Of a stretch of DNA of 64,000 nucleotides, positions 1-8,642 are shown piece after piece (the stretch's first letter is position 1; each line of letters opens with the position of its first letter). The position numbers were made by a program, and so were the translations under genes. The DNA is from Exiguobacterium antarcticum DSM 14480 (GTDB lineage: Bacteria > Bacillota > Bacilli > Exiguobacteriales > Exiguobacteriaceae): the NCBI RefSeq assembly GCF_000685865.1, contig NZ_JMKS01000005.1, positions 496,001 through 560,000 of the forward strand, in the 5' to 3' direction. Below the pieces are notes generated by a model. It did no database searches, was not told where the DNA came from, and saw nothing but the letters and a program-made list of their open reading frames with translations.

Positions 1-1
1 A

Positions 2-553
2 ACGGGTCTTGATATCGGGTCTTCCACCGGTGGATTCACGGACTGTGCCTTGCAGAACGGAGCAGCCCATATGTATGCGCTCGATGTGGGATCGAACCAA
101 CTCGATTGGAAGTTGCGATCGGATGATCGTGTGACAGCGATGGAAAAAACGAATTTCCGCCATGCGACACCGGACATGTTCCCAGTTGAGCCGAGTTTTG
201 CGACGATTGATGTATCGTTCATTTCCTTACGATTGATTCTTCCGCCGTTAAAAGCCATTCTAGCTCAGGGTGGGGATGTCATTGCGCTCGTCAAACCACA
301 GTTTGAAGCGGGGCGTGACGATGTTGGTAAAAAAGGAATCGTTCGGGATGAACGGATTCATGGTCGGGTGCTCAAAGAGATGGTCGATTTCTTTGTTCGG
401 GAAGGTTTTTACGTCAAACAGCTCGATTTTTCACCGATTACCGGGGGCGAAGGGAACATTGAGTTTCTTTTGCATGCCCAACTCGATACGCCGGGAATGG
501 ATACGTCCGTTGATCCCGTCGAAACGGTTCGTTTGGCACATGCTGCGTTATAA
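2..553 (+). CDS. tlyA: TlyA-family rRNA 2'-O-methyltransferase (5' end outside window)
   Basis: The frame is open from base 2, so the N-terminus, where the family carries an S4 RNA-binding domain, lies outside the window; 183 residues are visible. The S-adenosylmethionine site DIGSSTGGFTD is encoded near bases 11-46, before the first start-like codon, showing that the true start is upstream. LVKPQFEAG further on is also typical of TlyA/FtsJ-like methyltransferases. Family members methylate ribose 2'-OH groups of rRNA and are often annotated as hemolysin A. It lies upstream of argR and recN, as in other Bacillales, and a hairpin follows it. Confidence 0.93.
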   Translation, partial: TGLDIGSSTGGFTDCALQNGAAHMYALDVGSNQLDWKLRSDDRVTAMEKTNFRHATPDMFPVEPSFATIDVSFISLRLILPPLKAILAQGGDVIALVKPQFEAGRDDVGKKGIVRDERIHGRVLKEMVDFFVREGFYVKQLDFSPITGGEGNIEFLLHAQLDTPGMDTSVDPVETVRLAHAAL

Positions 554-567
554 GTCGAACTAATTCA

Positions 568-603
568 AAGCAGACTTCGTCGTGATGATGGAGTCTGCTT
601 TTG
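568..603 (+). terminator. Rho-independent terminator after tlyA
   Basis: AAGCAGACT (568-576) pairs with AGTCTGCTT (592-600), followed by a short T-rich stretch. It separates tlyA from argR. Confidence 0.7.
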
Positions 604-694
604 ATTTTGGAGTGAATGCATAGGGCAAGCATGGACTTTTATCGAATTATTGGATTACAATAGTATCAGTGAAGAAAAACTGTGAGGTGCAAGG

Positions 695-1144
695 ATGACA
701 AAGGGGCAACGGTTAATCAAGATTCGGGAAATCATTACGCAGTCGGAAATCGAGACACAGGATGAGTTAGTCGAGGAACTTCGAAATGCAGGGTATAAAG
801 TAACGCAGGCGACCGTCTCGCGAGACATCAAGGAACTACACCTTGTAAAGGTACCGCTAAACGATGGGCGTTATAAATACAGCCTGCCTGCCGATCAGCG
901 ATTTAATCCGCTTGGGAAGTTACGGCGGTTACTTGGTGATAGCTTCATCTCGATTGATTCTGCTCAAAATTTGATCGTCATGCATGTCTTGCCGGGTAAC
1001 GCGAATGCATTAGGAGTCCTTCTGGATCATTTGAACTGGACGGAGCTGCTCGGTACGGTCTGTGGGGATGATACGATACTGATGATTACACGCAATGAAG
1101 AAGCAGCAAAAGAAGTGACGGAACGTATCTTAGGGATGCTTTAA
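695..1144 (+). CDS. argR: Arginine repressor ArgR
   Basis: A 149-residue protein of normal ArgR length. The N-terminal winged helix-turn-helix (about residues 1-70) contains [14 protein letters not shown] and TVSRDIKEL. The C-terminal oligomerisation and arginine-binding half ends with [13 protein letters not shown]. ArgR hexamers bind arginine and control arginine biosynthesis and catabolism genes. The ATG is preceded by GAGGTGCAAGG. A TACAAT at 656-661 is a plausible -10, so it may have its own promoter downstream of the tlyA terminator. recN starts 9 bases after its stop. Confidence 0.96.
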   Translation: MTKGQRLIKIREIITQSEIETQDELVEELRNAGYKVTQATVSRDIKELHLVKVPLNDGRYKYSLPADQRFNPLGKLRRLLGDSFISIDSAQNLIVMHVLPGNANALGVLLDHLNWTELLGTVCGDDTILMITRNEEAAKEVTERILGML

Positions 1145-1153
1145 GGAGTTGAC

Positions 1154-2863
1154 ATGATGTTAGCTGAATTATCGATTAAACAATTTGCGATCATTGACCA
1201 GCTACAGATTGATTTCAAAAAAGGGATGACGGTCTTGACCGGAGAGACGGGCGCCGGGAAATCGATTGTCCTGGATGCGATTGGCTTATTGATTGGTGGG
1301 CGTGGATCTGCCGAGTTTGTCCGTTATGGCGAAGACAAGGCGGAGCTTGAAGGACTGTTCATGATCGAAGAGGGACATATGGCCTATACGTTAGCGGAAG
1401 AATACGGTATTGACATGGAAGATGGCATGATCATCTTGCGTCGTGATTTGTTTGCTTCTGGGAAAAGTGTCTGTCGCGTGAACCATAAATTAGTCACGTT
1501 GACGATCCTACGGGAATTCGGACGTGTCCTTGTTGACTTACATGGTCAGCATGAGCATCAACATTTGATGGAGAGTACGTATCATCAAACGATTTTAGAT
1601 GACTTTGGACATGAGACGATTGCTCCGATTCTTGAGAAATATCAGGCGCGTTTTCAACTGTACGAAGAAAAGCGTAACGCCTTGCAAGCACTCGCGCAGA
1701 GTGAACAGGCATTGGCACAGCGAATCGATTTACTATCCTTTCAAACGGAAGAAATTGATAGTGCTAAACTACGTAAGGGAGAGGAAGAAGAGCTTTTAAG
1801 CGAACGAAATCGTTTGGCGAACTTCGAAAAACTCCATGCGTCTCTGAGCGCTGCTTATGATGCCTTGCACGAAGAACGACGAGGTATCGATTCCGTAAGT
1901 GACGCGATGCGTGAGCTTCAGCAAGCGGCAAGCATCGATGATGAATTCTCCGGGCAAAGCGATACACTTGCCAATGCGTTTTACGCACTGGAAGAGGTTG
2001 GATATGCGATTCGTGATCAACTCGAGACGTTAGAGTTTGACTCGAACCGGTTGGATGATATCGAATTACGTTTGTCGGTCTTTCAACAATTAAAACGGAA
2101 ATACGGAGCGACGATTGAAGAAGTCATCGCATATGGCGAAAAAATCAGCATCGAGCTAGATACGATGACCAATCGAGACGAGCGAATCGAAAACTTGAAA
2201 GCGGAAGTCGAACAGTTAGAATCTGAGTTGTTTGAAATCGGCAGCGAGTTATCGCAAGTACGACGACAGTCGTCGCATCTTTTAGGTGAAGCGATTCATC
2301 TTGAATTACGTCAGCTCTACATGGAAAAAGCACGATTTGAAATTCGGTTCCTGCAGGATGGGAAAGCACCAGTCCTGCGGAAAAATGGAATTGATTTCGT
2401 TGAATTCTACATCATGACCAATGCAGGTGAACCGTTTAAATCGCTCGGAAAAGTAGCATCGGGTGGAGAATTGTCGCGGATCATGCTTGGTCTCAAATCG
2501 ATTTTCTCCCGTTCGGTTGGCGTCGCTTCGATCATCTTTGATGAAGTCGATACAGGTGTATCGGGACGTGTCGCCCAAGCAATGGCGGAGAAAATCTATC
2601 GTCTGTCAATCGATAGCCAGGTGTTATGTATCACCCACCTGCCTCAAGTCGCTTCGATTGCCGATCAACATCTGTATATTCGAAAAATCGAAGAGACGGA
2701 TCGGACGACGACACAAGTCAATGTCTTGACGGACGCAGAGCGTGGTAATGAACTAGGGCGGATGATTTCCGGGACACACATGACGGATTTGACGTTACGT
2801 CACGCAGAAGAATTAATGGAGCAAGCAATGAACACGAAGGAATCGCTTAAAAATGGGGTGTAA
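1154..2863 (+). CDS. recN: DNA repair ATPase RecN
   Basis: A 569-residue SMC-like protein. The Walker A motif GETGAGKS lies at residues 30-37, a long coiled-coil middle (about 150-370) follows, and the ABC signature SGGELSR and Walker B IIFDEVDTGVSG are near the C-terminus. RecN acts early in double-strand break repair by homologous recombination. AAGGAG sits just before the ATG codon pair. It follows argR closely and lies 3 bases before spo0A, so the three are probably cotranscribed. Confidence 0.96.
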   Translation: MMLAELSIKQFAIIDQLQIDFKKGMTVLTGETGAGKSIVLDAIGLLIGGRGSAEFVRYGEDKAELEGLFMIEEGHMAYTLAEEYGIDMEDGMIILRRDLFASGKSVCRVNHKLVTLTILREFGRVLVDLHGQHEHQHLMESTYHQTILDDFGHETIAPILEKYQARFQLYEEKRNALQALAQSEQALAQRIDLLSFQTEEIDSAKLRKGEEEELLSERNRLANFEKLHASLSAAYDALHEERRGIDSVSDAMRELQQAASIDDEFSGQSDTLANAFYALEEVGYAIRDQLETLEFDSNRLDDIELRLSVFQQLKRKYGATIEEVIAYGEKISIELDTMTNRDERIENLKAEVEQLESELFEIGSELSQVRRQSSHLLGEAIHLELRQLYMEKARFEIRFLQDGKAPVLRKNGIDFVEFYIMTNAGEPFKSLGKVASGGELSRIMLGLKSIFSRSVGVASIIFDEVDTGVSGRVAQAMAEKIYRLSIDSQVLCITHLPQVASIADQHLYIRKIEETDRTTTQVNVLTDAERGNELGRMISGTHMTDLTLRHAEELMEQAMNTKESLKNGV

Positions 2864-2866
2864 CGA

Positions 2867-3580
2867 TTGATTAGAGTCGGGATTGCGGATGACAACCAAG
2901 AAATGGTCGAATTGATTCGTCAACATCTAGCTGTCCAGGAAGACATGGAAGTGGTATGTGTCGCATACAATGGGGAGAGTTGTCTTGAAAAATTAGAACA
3001 GATAGAGACGGATGTCTTGTTATTAGACATCATCATGCCGCATCTAGATGGGCTTGGGGTTCTAGAGGCCTTGGCGAAACATAAAAACAGTCCGGCCGTG
3101 ATCATGTTGAGTGCGTTTGGTAAGGACGAAGTATCGCAACAGGCCGTCTCACTTGGGGCCGCTTACTTTTTATTAAAGCCGTTCAGTCTGGATCAACTCG
3201 TCAATAAAATCCGTCTTGTCGTACATGGCGTCCAGACAAACCAAGTGGAGCCGGTTGAATCGAAAGTCGGGACCACTTTACGAGAAATCGGAATTGCTCC
3301 GCATATCAAAGGCTTCACCTATCTAAAAGATGCCGTCCTGATGGTATTGGAACGAGAAGATTTATTGGGATTGATTACAAAGGAATTGTATCCGATGATC
3401 GCGAAGAAACATCAAACGACTTCGTCACGCGTGGAGCGGGCCATGCGCCATGCGATCAAATCAGCTTGGAAAGAAGGCATGAGCGAACATGTCTTGTTTA
3501 CGGGACGGATTGAACAACAAAAAGGTCCTAAAAATTCGGAGTTCATTTCCTATGTATCGAATCATATGAATGGATCTTGA
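2867..3580 (+). CDS. spo0A: Stage 0 sporulation response regulator Spo0A
   Basis: A 237-residue protein starting at TTG after AATGGGGTG; no better ATG is available. The receiver domain has acidic residues D8/D9, phosphoacceptor D54 in LLLDIIMPHLDG and the conserved K in FLLKPF. The Spo0A-specific DNA-binding domain is intact, with HIKGFTYLKDAV and the recognition helix TTSSRVERAMRHAI. It is about 30 residues shorter than B. subtilis Spo0A, mostly through a shorter linker. Spo0A is a global regulator and remains present in some Firmicutes that do not make endospores. Confidence 0.95.
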   Translation: MIRVGIADDNQEMVELIRQHLAVQEDMEVVCVAYNGESCLEKLEQIETDVLLLDIIMPHLDGLGVLEALAKHKNSPAVIMLSAFGKDEVSQQAVSLGAAYFLLKPFSLDQLVNKIRLVVHGVQTNQVEPVESKVGTTLREIGIAPHIKGFTYLKDAVLMVLEREDLLGLITKELYPMIAKKHQTTSSRVERAMRHAIKSAWKEGMSEHVLFTGRIEQQKGPKNSEFISYVSNHMNGS

Positions 3581-3599
3581 GCAAACAGATGAGAATAAA

Positions 3600-3650
3600 A
3601 AGAAGTGGCTGGACCTGAATTACTTCATCAGGTCCAGCCACTTCTTTTAC
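3600..3650 (+). terminator. Strong terminator after spo0A
   Basis: A 19-bp perfect stem, AAGAAGTGGCTGGACCTGA (3600-3618) with its complement at 3628-3646, followed by TTTT. It ends the tlyA-side cluster and isolates the RNA gene that follows. Confidence 0.9.
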
Positions 3651-3686
3651 ATTGAAAAATAAAAATAAATATTCATTAAATATATG

Positions 3687-3714
3687 TTGCAGAAACTAAA
3701 ATATTTGTTATAAT
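3687..3714 (+). promoter_or_regulatory. Sigma-A type promoter of the structured RNA
   Basis: TTGCAG (3687-3692), a 16-bp AT-rich spacer and a perfect TATAAT (3709-3714). Transcription would start near 3721, exactly where the first hairpin of the RNA begins. Confidence 0.75.
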
Positions 3715-3985
3715 AAAGATACCAAATGATTTGGAAAGACGTTAGATGAACGTCAAGTCGAATTGGTTCCCGGAAAACCATTCAACACACTTCATCTCAG
3801 AACGCCACCTGTAAACGGCTCAAGGATGATGGACGACATTCTCTTGGTAGTTTTTTAGACCAAGGCAATTCATATCTTTTTCAGATGAGACATCTCGAAA
3901 GGTATGAGACTCCACGATTTCGAAGCAAGGGAAAAGTGGAGGGTAACGTAAATTAAACGTCCAAAGCAACAAGAAGACCAAGCAA

Positions 3986-4075
3986 GACCAGCAAGACCAG
4001 CAAGACCAGCAAGACCAGCAAGACCAGCAAGACCAGCAAGACCAGCAAGACCAGCAAGACCAGCAAGACCAGCAA
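3986..4075. repeat. Ten exact 9-bp tandem repeats inside the RNA gene
   Basis: The unit GACCAGCAA is repeated ten times without error, preceded by one copy with an extra A (3976-3985). As RNA the array is purine/C-rich and cannot pair with itself, so it probably forms an unstructured linker between the 5' and 3' structured halves. Copy number is likely to vary between strains. Confidence 0.95.
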
Positions 4076-4342
4076 CAAGTACAGTTCGTGAAAAGGAGTG
4101 TTGTCTAGCAGTGAATGTTAGCAACCGAATGATCGACTGCTTCAAGCGGATGACATTACGCTTCACCTAGGTCCAAGTAAAGTCAGATAATGGAGTCGTT
4201 TTACCGTTCTATCGATCGCTCGATAGCCAGATCTGATTTCTTTCAACCTCTTCATTAAGAGGACAACCTATGGTTTTGAAGTACACGAATAGTTCTACTA
4301 TGAGAGGAGTTCATCCGTAAGTGAAACCAACTTTATACGAAT

Positions 4343-4387
4343 AAAAGGTCCCGCGCTTGAAATGAGTTCAAGAGATGGGGACCTTTT
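4343..4387 (+). terminator. Terminator of the structured RNA
   Basis: AAAAGGTCCC (4343-4352) pairs with GGGGACCTTTT (4377-4387), with an inner CTTGAA/TTCAAG helix and a T-tract. The A-run on the other side means it could also end the minus-strand DUF2627 gene. Confidence 0.85.
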
Positions 4388-4394
4388 TGTGTGT

Positions 4395-4649
4395 TTATTT
4401 TTTTCGATACCGCTCGGATACTTTCCCCCGTTTGCGGTCACGGTAAAAGACATAGCCGGCGACAAAACCAATCCCACCGATGGCTAAGACTAATCCAATA
4501 ACCCCTTGCAACACGTATACATAGGCAGATTCCCCCAGATAATGGAAGGGAAACTGGGCGATTAAGAAAACGCTATCCCGCATGAGTTTGATTCCGATGG
4601 CGCCAATGATTCCAGGAATGAGTAAAGATAATAAGCCGATGATTCGCAT
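4395..4649 (-). CDS. DUF2627 small membrane protein (YqzF-like)
   Basis: An 84-residue protein with two hydrophobic segments (about residues 3-25 and 45-70) and a basic tail ending RDRKRGKVSERYRKK. It resembles B. subtilis YqzF (DUF2627), which also lies next to bkdR; the context supports the match. AAAGGGG precedes the ATG. It is divergent from bkdR. The function is unknown. Confidence 0.75.
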   Translation of the reverse strand: MRIIGLLSLLIPGIIGAIGIKLMRDSVFLIAQFPFHYLGESAYVYVLQGVIGLVLAIGGIGFVAGYVFYRDRKRGKVSERYRKK

Positions 4650-4770
4650 GAGTGTGACCCCTTTCCAAGCGTATTGTATCAGAAAAGAAGCGAGACTGCG
4701 AATGGGATTTGCCCTCCTGTTTTAATACGAGTAGGATAAAGATGTAAGCAGTTTCAAAGGGGGAATCATA

Positions 4771-6426
4771 ATGCATCATCTCTTGATTGTTGGTGCTGGG
4801 CATGGTGGGACAGAAGTACTGCATGCTTTTCAACGCTCACCATTGTTGACGGTCATCGGGGTCGTCGATCCGAATGAACACGCAATCGGCGTCCAGCTCG
4901 CCAAACGAGGACAAATCCGTGTCGAGACGACATGGACGGCTTTTGAAGGAACAGCGATTGATTTTATCATTGACGCCACGGGAGAACACGGGGTGCTTGA
5001 ACAATTGATTCATTTTTTCCCGGAGGCCGCGGTTTTACCGGGCGAATTCGTCCGCGTTTTACTTGAGCGCCTGGCAGAAAAAGAACGTATGTTAGAAGCG
5101 ATCATTCATTGTACAAGTGAAGCGATTTCTGTAGCAGATCAAGCCGGTGAAACGATGTTAATCAATCCAGCGTATACCCGCATGACAGGGTATACCGAAC
5201 AGGATGTGATCGGTAAACCGGCGAGTGCCGATATCGGGATGCAGGAATCGGTTCATTTACGGGTGCTTGAAACTGGGGAGAGCGTACGCGATGCGCGGAT
5301 GAAGATTGGACAAGATCGGCGGGACATCATCGTCAATGCGGCTCCGGTCGTCGTTGATGGACAAGTCAGAGGATCGGTCGGAGTCATCCGGGATATCTCT
5401 GAAATGAAGGCGCTCACAAAGGAACTCAAGGCCGCGAAACAAAAAATTCGAACGTTAGAAGCGAAGTACACCTTCGATGACATCATTGCGGAAAGCGAAC
5501 CGATGCGTTTTGTCGTGGACCAAGCCAAACTGGCAGCAACTATGCCTGTTAACGTCTTGATTCGTGGAGAATCGGGGACGGGGAAGGAATTGTTTGCCCA
5601 TGCGATTCATGCGGCGAGCGACCGGAGATATGAACAATTTGTTCGAGTCAACTGTGCCGCCATTGCACCAAGTTTACTTGAAAGTGAATTATTTGGTTAC
5701 GAAGAAGGGGCATTTTCAGGAGCACGTCGTGGTGGTAAAAGAGGCTATTTTGAGGAAGCACATGGGGGATCGTTGTTTTTAGATGAAATCGGCGAATTGC
5801 CGCTTGACGTCCAAGCCAAATTATTACGGGTATTACAGGAAAATGAAGTCGTCCGGGTCGGAGGGACAAAAGCTGTTCCGGTCGATGTCCGGATTATTGC
5901 GGCAACGAATGCCAATCTCGAACAAAAAATCATTACCGGCGAATTCCGGGAAGACTTGTACTATCGGATCAATCGGTTGCCGATCCACATTCCTGCCTTA
6001 CGCGAACGGCCAGACGATCTGTCACCACTCGCCACCCACTTGCTTCGCAAACTCAATCAAAGTTACGGCCGATCCGTCGAGCGGATTTCGGAAGACGCAC
6101 TTGAAGCGATTCGAAAACAGACGTGGAAGGGGAATGTCCGTGAATTGGAAAACGTCATTGGACGTGCTTTAATTTTTACGGATAAAACAGAACAAGTCTT
6201 ACGAAAAGGGCACCTTCAACTGGTTGTCACCGTGACTCCGAAACGTTCCGAACGACCAAAAAAAGAAATTAAACATCTTTCAGATGAGATGTCTTATGTC
6301 GAAGAACAATTAATTCGTGAAGCCCTTGATGTCGTCAACGGCAATAAGACGGAAGCAGCCAAACAGTTAGGAATTTCTTTACGTGCGCTCTATTACAAAG
6401 TCGAACGGTTTAACATTCAATGTTGA
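4771..6426 (+). CDS. bkdR: Sigma-54-dependent activator of the bkd operon (BkdR)
   Basis: A 551-residue protein. Order: a Rossmann-like start (LLIVGAGHGGTEVL, about residues 1-80), a PAS domain (about 95-205), a sigma-54 AAA+ domain with Walker A GESGTGKE and Walker B GGSLFLDEIGELP, and a C-terminal Fis-type helix-turn-helix (NKTEAAKQLGISLRALYYKV). The sigma-54 contact loop reads GAFSGA instead of the usual GAFTGA, a conservative change. It sits directly before a -24/-12 promoter and the bkd operon, as bkdR does in B. subtilis. The PAS or Rossmann module probably senses a branched-chain metabolite. It is shorter than B. subtilis BkdR (about 690 residues). Confidence 0.92.
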   Translation: MHHLLIVGAGHGGTEVLHAFQRSPLLTVIGVVDPNEHAIGVQLAKRGQIRVETTWTAFEGTAIDFIIDATGEHGVLEQLIHFFPEAAVLPGEFVRVLLERLAEKERMLEAIIHCTSEAISVADQAGETMLINPAYTRMTGYTEQDVIGKPASADIGMQESVHLRVLETGESVRDARMKIGQDRRDIIVNAAPVVVDGQVRGSVGVIRDISEMKALTKELKAAKQKIRTLEAKYTFDDIIAESEPMRFVVDQAKLAATMPVNVLIRGESGTGKELFAHAIHAASDRRYEQFVRVNCAAIAPSLLESELFGYEEGAFSGARRGGKRGYFEEAHGGSLFLDEIGELPLDVQAKLLRVLQENEVVRVGGTKAVPVDVRIIAATNANLEQKIITGEFREDLYYRINRLPIHIPALRERPDDLSPLATHLLRKLNQSYGRSVERISEDALEAIRKQTWKGNVRELENVIGRALIFTDKTEQVLRKGHLQLVVTVTPKRSERPKKEIKHLSDEMSYVEEQLIREALDVVNGNKTEAAKQLGISLRALYYKVERFNIQC

Positions 6427-6427
6427 A

Positions 6428-6480
6428 TTGCAAAACTTTGCGTGCAACATATTGCAAAAAATGCAATTCCGTGCAAAATT
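6428..6480 (+). promoter_or_regulatory. Probable BkdR upstream activating sites
   Basis: A cluster of TGCAA/TTGCA half sites: ATTGCA (6428-6433) with TGCAAC (6443-6448), the palindrome ATTGCAAAAAATGCAAT (6451-6467), and GTGCAAAATT (6471-6480). It lies 40-90 bp upstream of the -24/-12 promoter, a typical place for activator dimers. Confidence 0.6.
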
Positions 6481-6516
6481 AAAAGAGAAGAAACCAAGTA
6501 GAACGTCGATTTAAGA

Positions 6517-6533
6517 TTGGCATGAAAATTGCT
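6517..6533 (+). promoter_or_regulatory. Sigma-54 (-24/-12) promoter of the bkd operon
   Basis: TTGGCATGAAAATTGCT: the invariant GG at 6519-6520 and GC at 6531-6532 are 10 bp apart, matching the TGGCAC-N5-TTGC consensus. It lies about 38 bp before the ptb start. Confidence 0.85.
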
Positions 6534-6570
6534 ATTAAATAAAGAGAATGACAGGTAAGGGGGTAATGAC

Positions 6571-7491
6571 TTGAGGTTTGATCAAATGGTACGACAAGCA
6601 GCACGTCTCGAAGATTCCGTTGTCGCAATCGCGTCAGCGGACGATGAGGAAGTCATGGATGCCGTGTCGCTAGCGATTGAAAATGAATTAGCTCGTTTTC
6701 ATTTGTTTGGGGATGCGACACGTATCCAAAAAATGATTCATGATCGAAAGTTAAGTGAGTCACAATTCGTCATCACACATACAGCTACTGCACAAGAAGC
6801 CGCAGAACGAGCAGCCTATGCCGTTCGTAAAGGGGATGCGGATGTCTTGATGAAGGGTCTTGTACCAACAGCGACGTTCATGAAAGCCGTATTGAACAAG
6901 GAAACCGGCTTACGTTCGGGAAACGTATTGTCCCACGTGGCACTATTTGAAGTACCTGGTCGGGAAACGGCTATCGGACTGACGGATGCCGCCATCCATA
7001 TCGCACCAACGCTTGAAGACAAAGTCCACATCATTGAAAACGGAGTGACGGCACTGCGGGCGATTGGCTATACGTTACCGAAAGTTGCTGTCTTAGCAGC
7101 GGTCGAAGTCGTCAACCCGACGATGCAGGCGACCATCGATGCGGCACTGCTCACACAGATGAATCGGCGCGGACAGATCAAGGATTGCCTTGTTGACGGT
7201 CCACTTGCCCTTGATAATGCGGTTAATTTAGAAGCGGCGAAACAAAAGGGATTGACGGGAGACGTTGCAGGGGCAGCTGATCTTCTTGTCGTCCCCCAAA
7301 TCGAGGTCGGAAACGTGATTTACAAATCGTTGATGTACTTTGCGCAGGCATCCGTCGCGGCAATTTTAGTCGGAGCGAAGGCACCTGTCGTTTTAACGAG
7401 TCGAGCGGATACAGCAGAAGCAAAACTGTATTCATTAGCCTTTGCCTTACTCAATGCCCAACCTACAAAAAAGCTCACACAGACAATCTAA
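6571..7491 (+). CDS. ptb: Phosphate butyryltransferase
   Basis: A 306-residue member of the phosphotransacetylase/phosphotransbutyrylase family, first gene of the bkd operon. It converts branched-chain acyl-CoA (or butyryl-CoA) and phosphate to acyl phosphate, which Buk then uses to make [22 protein letters not shown] and the C-terminal [17 protein letters not shown] are family blocks. The start is TTG with AAGGGGG at good spacing. bcd starts 13 bases after the stop. Confidence 0.93.
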   Translation: MRFDQMVRQAARLEDSVVAIASADDEEVMDAVSLAIENELARFHLFGDATRIQKMIHDRKLSESQFVITHTATAQEAAERAAYAVRKGDADVLMKGLVPTATFMKAVLNKETGLRSGNVLSHVALFEVPGRETAIGLTDAAIHIAPTLEDKVHIIENGVTALRAIGYTLPKVAVLAAVEVVNPTMQATIDAALLTQMNRRGQIKDCLVDGPLALDNAVNLEAAKQKGLTGDVAGAADLLVVPQIEVGNVIYKSLMYFAQASVAAILVGAKAPVVLTSRADTAEAKLYSLAFALLNAQPTKKLTQTI

Positions 7492-7504
7492 GGGGGAACT
7501 CATA

Positions 7505-8629
7505 ATGGTAGAAACAAACGTAGAAGCACGATTCAGTATCTTTGAAACAATGGCTATGGAAGATTACGAACAGGTCGTCTTTTGTCACGATAAGGTCTCA
7601 GGTCTAAAAGCGATCATCGCGATTCATGATACGACACTTGGTCCAGCACTCGGTGGTCTCCGTATGTGGAATTATGCGTCGGATGAAGAAGCATTGATCG
7701 ATGCCCTCCGTTTAGCAAAAGGGATGACGTATAAAAACGCAGCAGCTGGATTAAACCTCGGTGGCGGAAAAGCTGTCATTATCGGCGATGCAAAAACACA
7801 AAAATCAGAAGCGTTGTTCCGGGCGTTTGGACGGTATGTCCAGTCGTTGAACGGACGTTACATCACAGCCGAAGACGTCAATACGACAGTTGCTGATATG
7901 GATTACATTCACATGGAAACAGACTTCGTAACAGGTGTCAGTCCGGCATTTGGATCAAGTGGTAACCCTTCACCGGTCACGGCATACGGTGTCTATCGCG
8001 GGATGAAGGCAGCAGCAAAAGAAGTGTACGGAACGGATTCGCTTGGTGGTAAAACGATCGCGATTCAAGGAGTCGGTAACGTCGCCTTTAACTTATGCCG
8101 TCACCTGCACGAAGAAGGAGCAAAACTGATTGTCACGGATATCAATCAAGATGCGTTACGTCGAGCGGAAGAAGCCTTTGGCGCCTTGGTCGTTGGCCCG
8201 GATGAAATCTACGGTGTCGAGGCCGATATTTTTGCACCGTGTGCACTCGGTGCGACACTCAACGATGAGACGATTCCGCAACTCAAAGTGAAAATCATCG
8301 CTGGTGCAGCGAACAACCAATTAAAAGAAGATCGTCACGGTGACATGTTACAAGAACGCGGTATTCTCTATGCACCAGACTTCGTCATCAACGCGGGCGG
8401 TGTCATCAACGTCGCCGATGAACTCGACGGATACAATCGTGAGCGGGCGATGAAAAAAGTCGAACTCGTCTACGATGCGGTCTCAAAAGTCATCGAAATC
8501 GCGAAACGCGATCATCTGCCGACATACCGGGCAGCAGAAAAGATGGCAGAAGAACGGATTGCAACGATGGGCAGTGCCCGGAGCCAATTTTTACGCCGTG
8601 ATAAAAATATCCTAGGATCACGCGGATAA
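7505..8629 (+). CDS. bcd: Leucine/branched-chain amino acid dehydrogenase
   Basis: A 374-residue Glu/Leu/Phe/Val dehydrogenase that oxidatively deaminates leucine, valine and isoleucine to 2-oxo acids with NAD, supplying the substrate for the oxo acid dehydrogenase encoded downstream. [11 protein letters not shown] and [20 protein letters not shown] contain the substrate and catalytic lysines, and [13 protein letters not shown] is the NAD fold. The ATG at 7505 has AAGGGGGAAC before it. An upstream in-frame codon at 7442 would overlap ptb and lacks a ribosome site. Confidence 0.96.
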   Translation: MVETNVEARFSIFETMAMEDYEQVVFCHDKVSGLKAIIAIHDTTLGPALGGLRMWNYASDEEALIDALRLAKGMTYKNAAAGLNLGGGKAVIIGDAKTQKSEALFRAFGRYVQSLNGRYITAEDVNTTVADMDYIHMETDFVTGVSPAFGSSGNPSPVTAYGVYRGMKAAAKEVYGTDSLGGKTIAIQGVGNVAFNLCRHLHEEGAKLIVTDINQDALRRAEEAFGALVVGPDEIYGVEADIFAPCALGATLNDETIPQLKVKIIAGAANNQLKEDRHGDMLQERGILYAPDFVINAGGVINVADELDGYNRERAMKKVELVYDAVSKVIEIAKRDHLPTYRAAEKMAEERIATMGSARSQFLRRDKNILGSRG

Positions 8630-8642
8630 GAGGAGGATTTCG

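Larger units (their letters stand above)
3721..4390 (+). ncRNA. Large structured noncoding RNA, candidate OLE RNA
   Basis: A stretch of about 670 nt between a good promoter and an intrinsic terminator, with no convincing reading frame. It is dense in perfect helices: 3722-3726/3730-3734; GACGTT..AACGTC (3738-3754); CTTGGT/ACCAAG (3843-3848/3859-3864); CATATC/GGTATG (3871-3876/3901-3906); CTCCAC/GTGGAG (3910-3915/3936-3941); AAGCG/CGCTT (4144-4163); a 9-bp helix 4179-4187/4231-4239 enclosing CTATCGA..TCGATAG (4210-4227); and CCTCTT/AAGAGG (4247-4262). From memory, the ole gene of other Firmicutes is about 600 nt and sits in the ispA-dxs-tlyA-argR-recN-spo0A neighbourhood, so OLE is my leading identification. 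That is inference from size, context and structure, not a motif match. RNase P and tmRNA signatures are absent. Confidence 0.7.

Noticed and set aside
3976-4075. Possible CRISPR array
   Set aside because: Units are 9 bp and directly adjacent with no spacers; no cas genes are in the window.
3870-4166. Minus-strand frame of 98 codons with a run of Gly-Leu-Ala repeats
   Set aside because: It is the antisense reading of the 9-bp tandem array, which keeps any frame open. No ribosome site, and it runs against a promoter-terminator transcription unit.
3721-4390. RNase P RNA, tmRNA or 6S RNA
   Set aside because: The GAGGAAAGTCC and ACAGAAA blocks of RNase P, a tmRNA tag frame with tRNA-like ends, and a 6S-like long central bubble are not seen.
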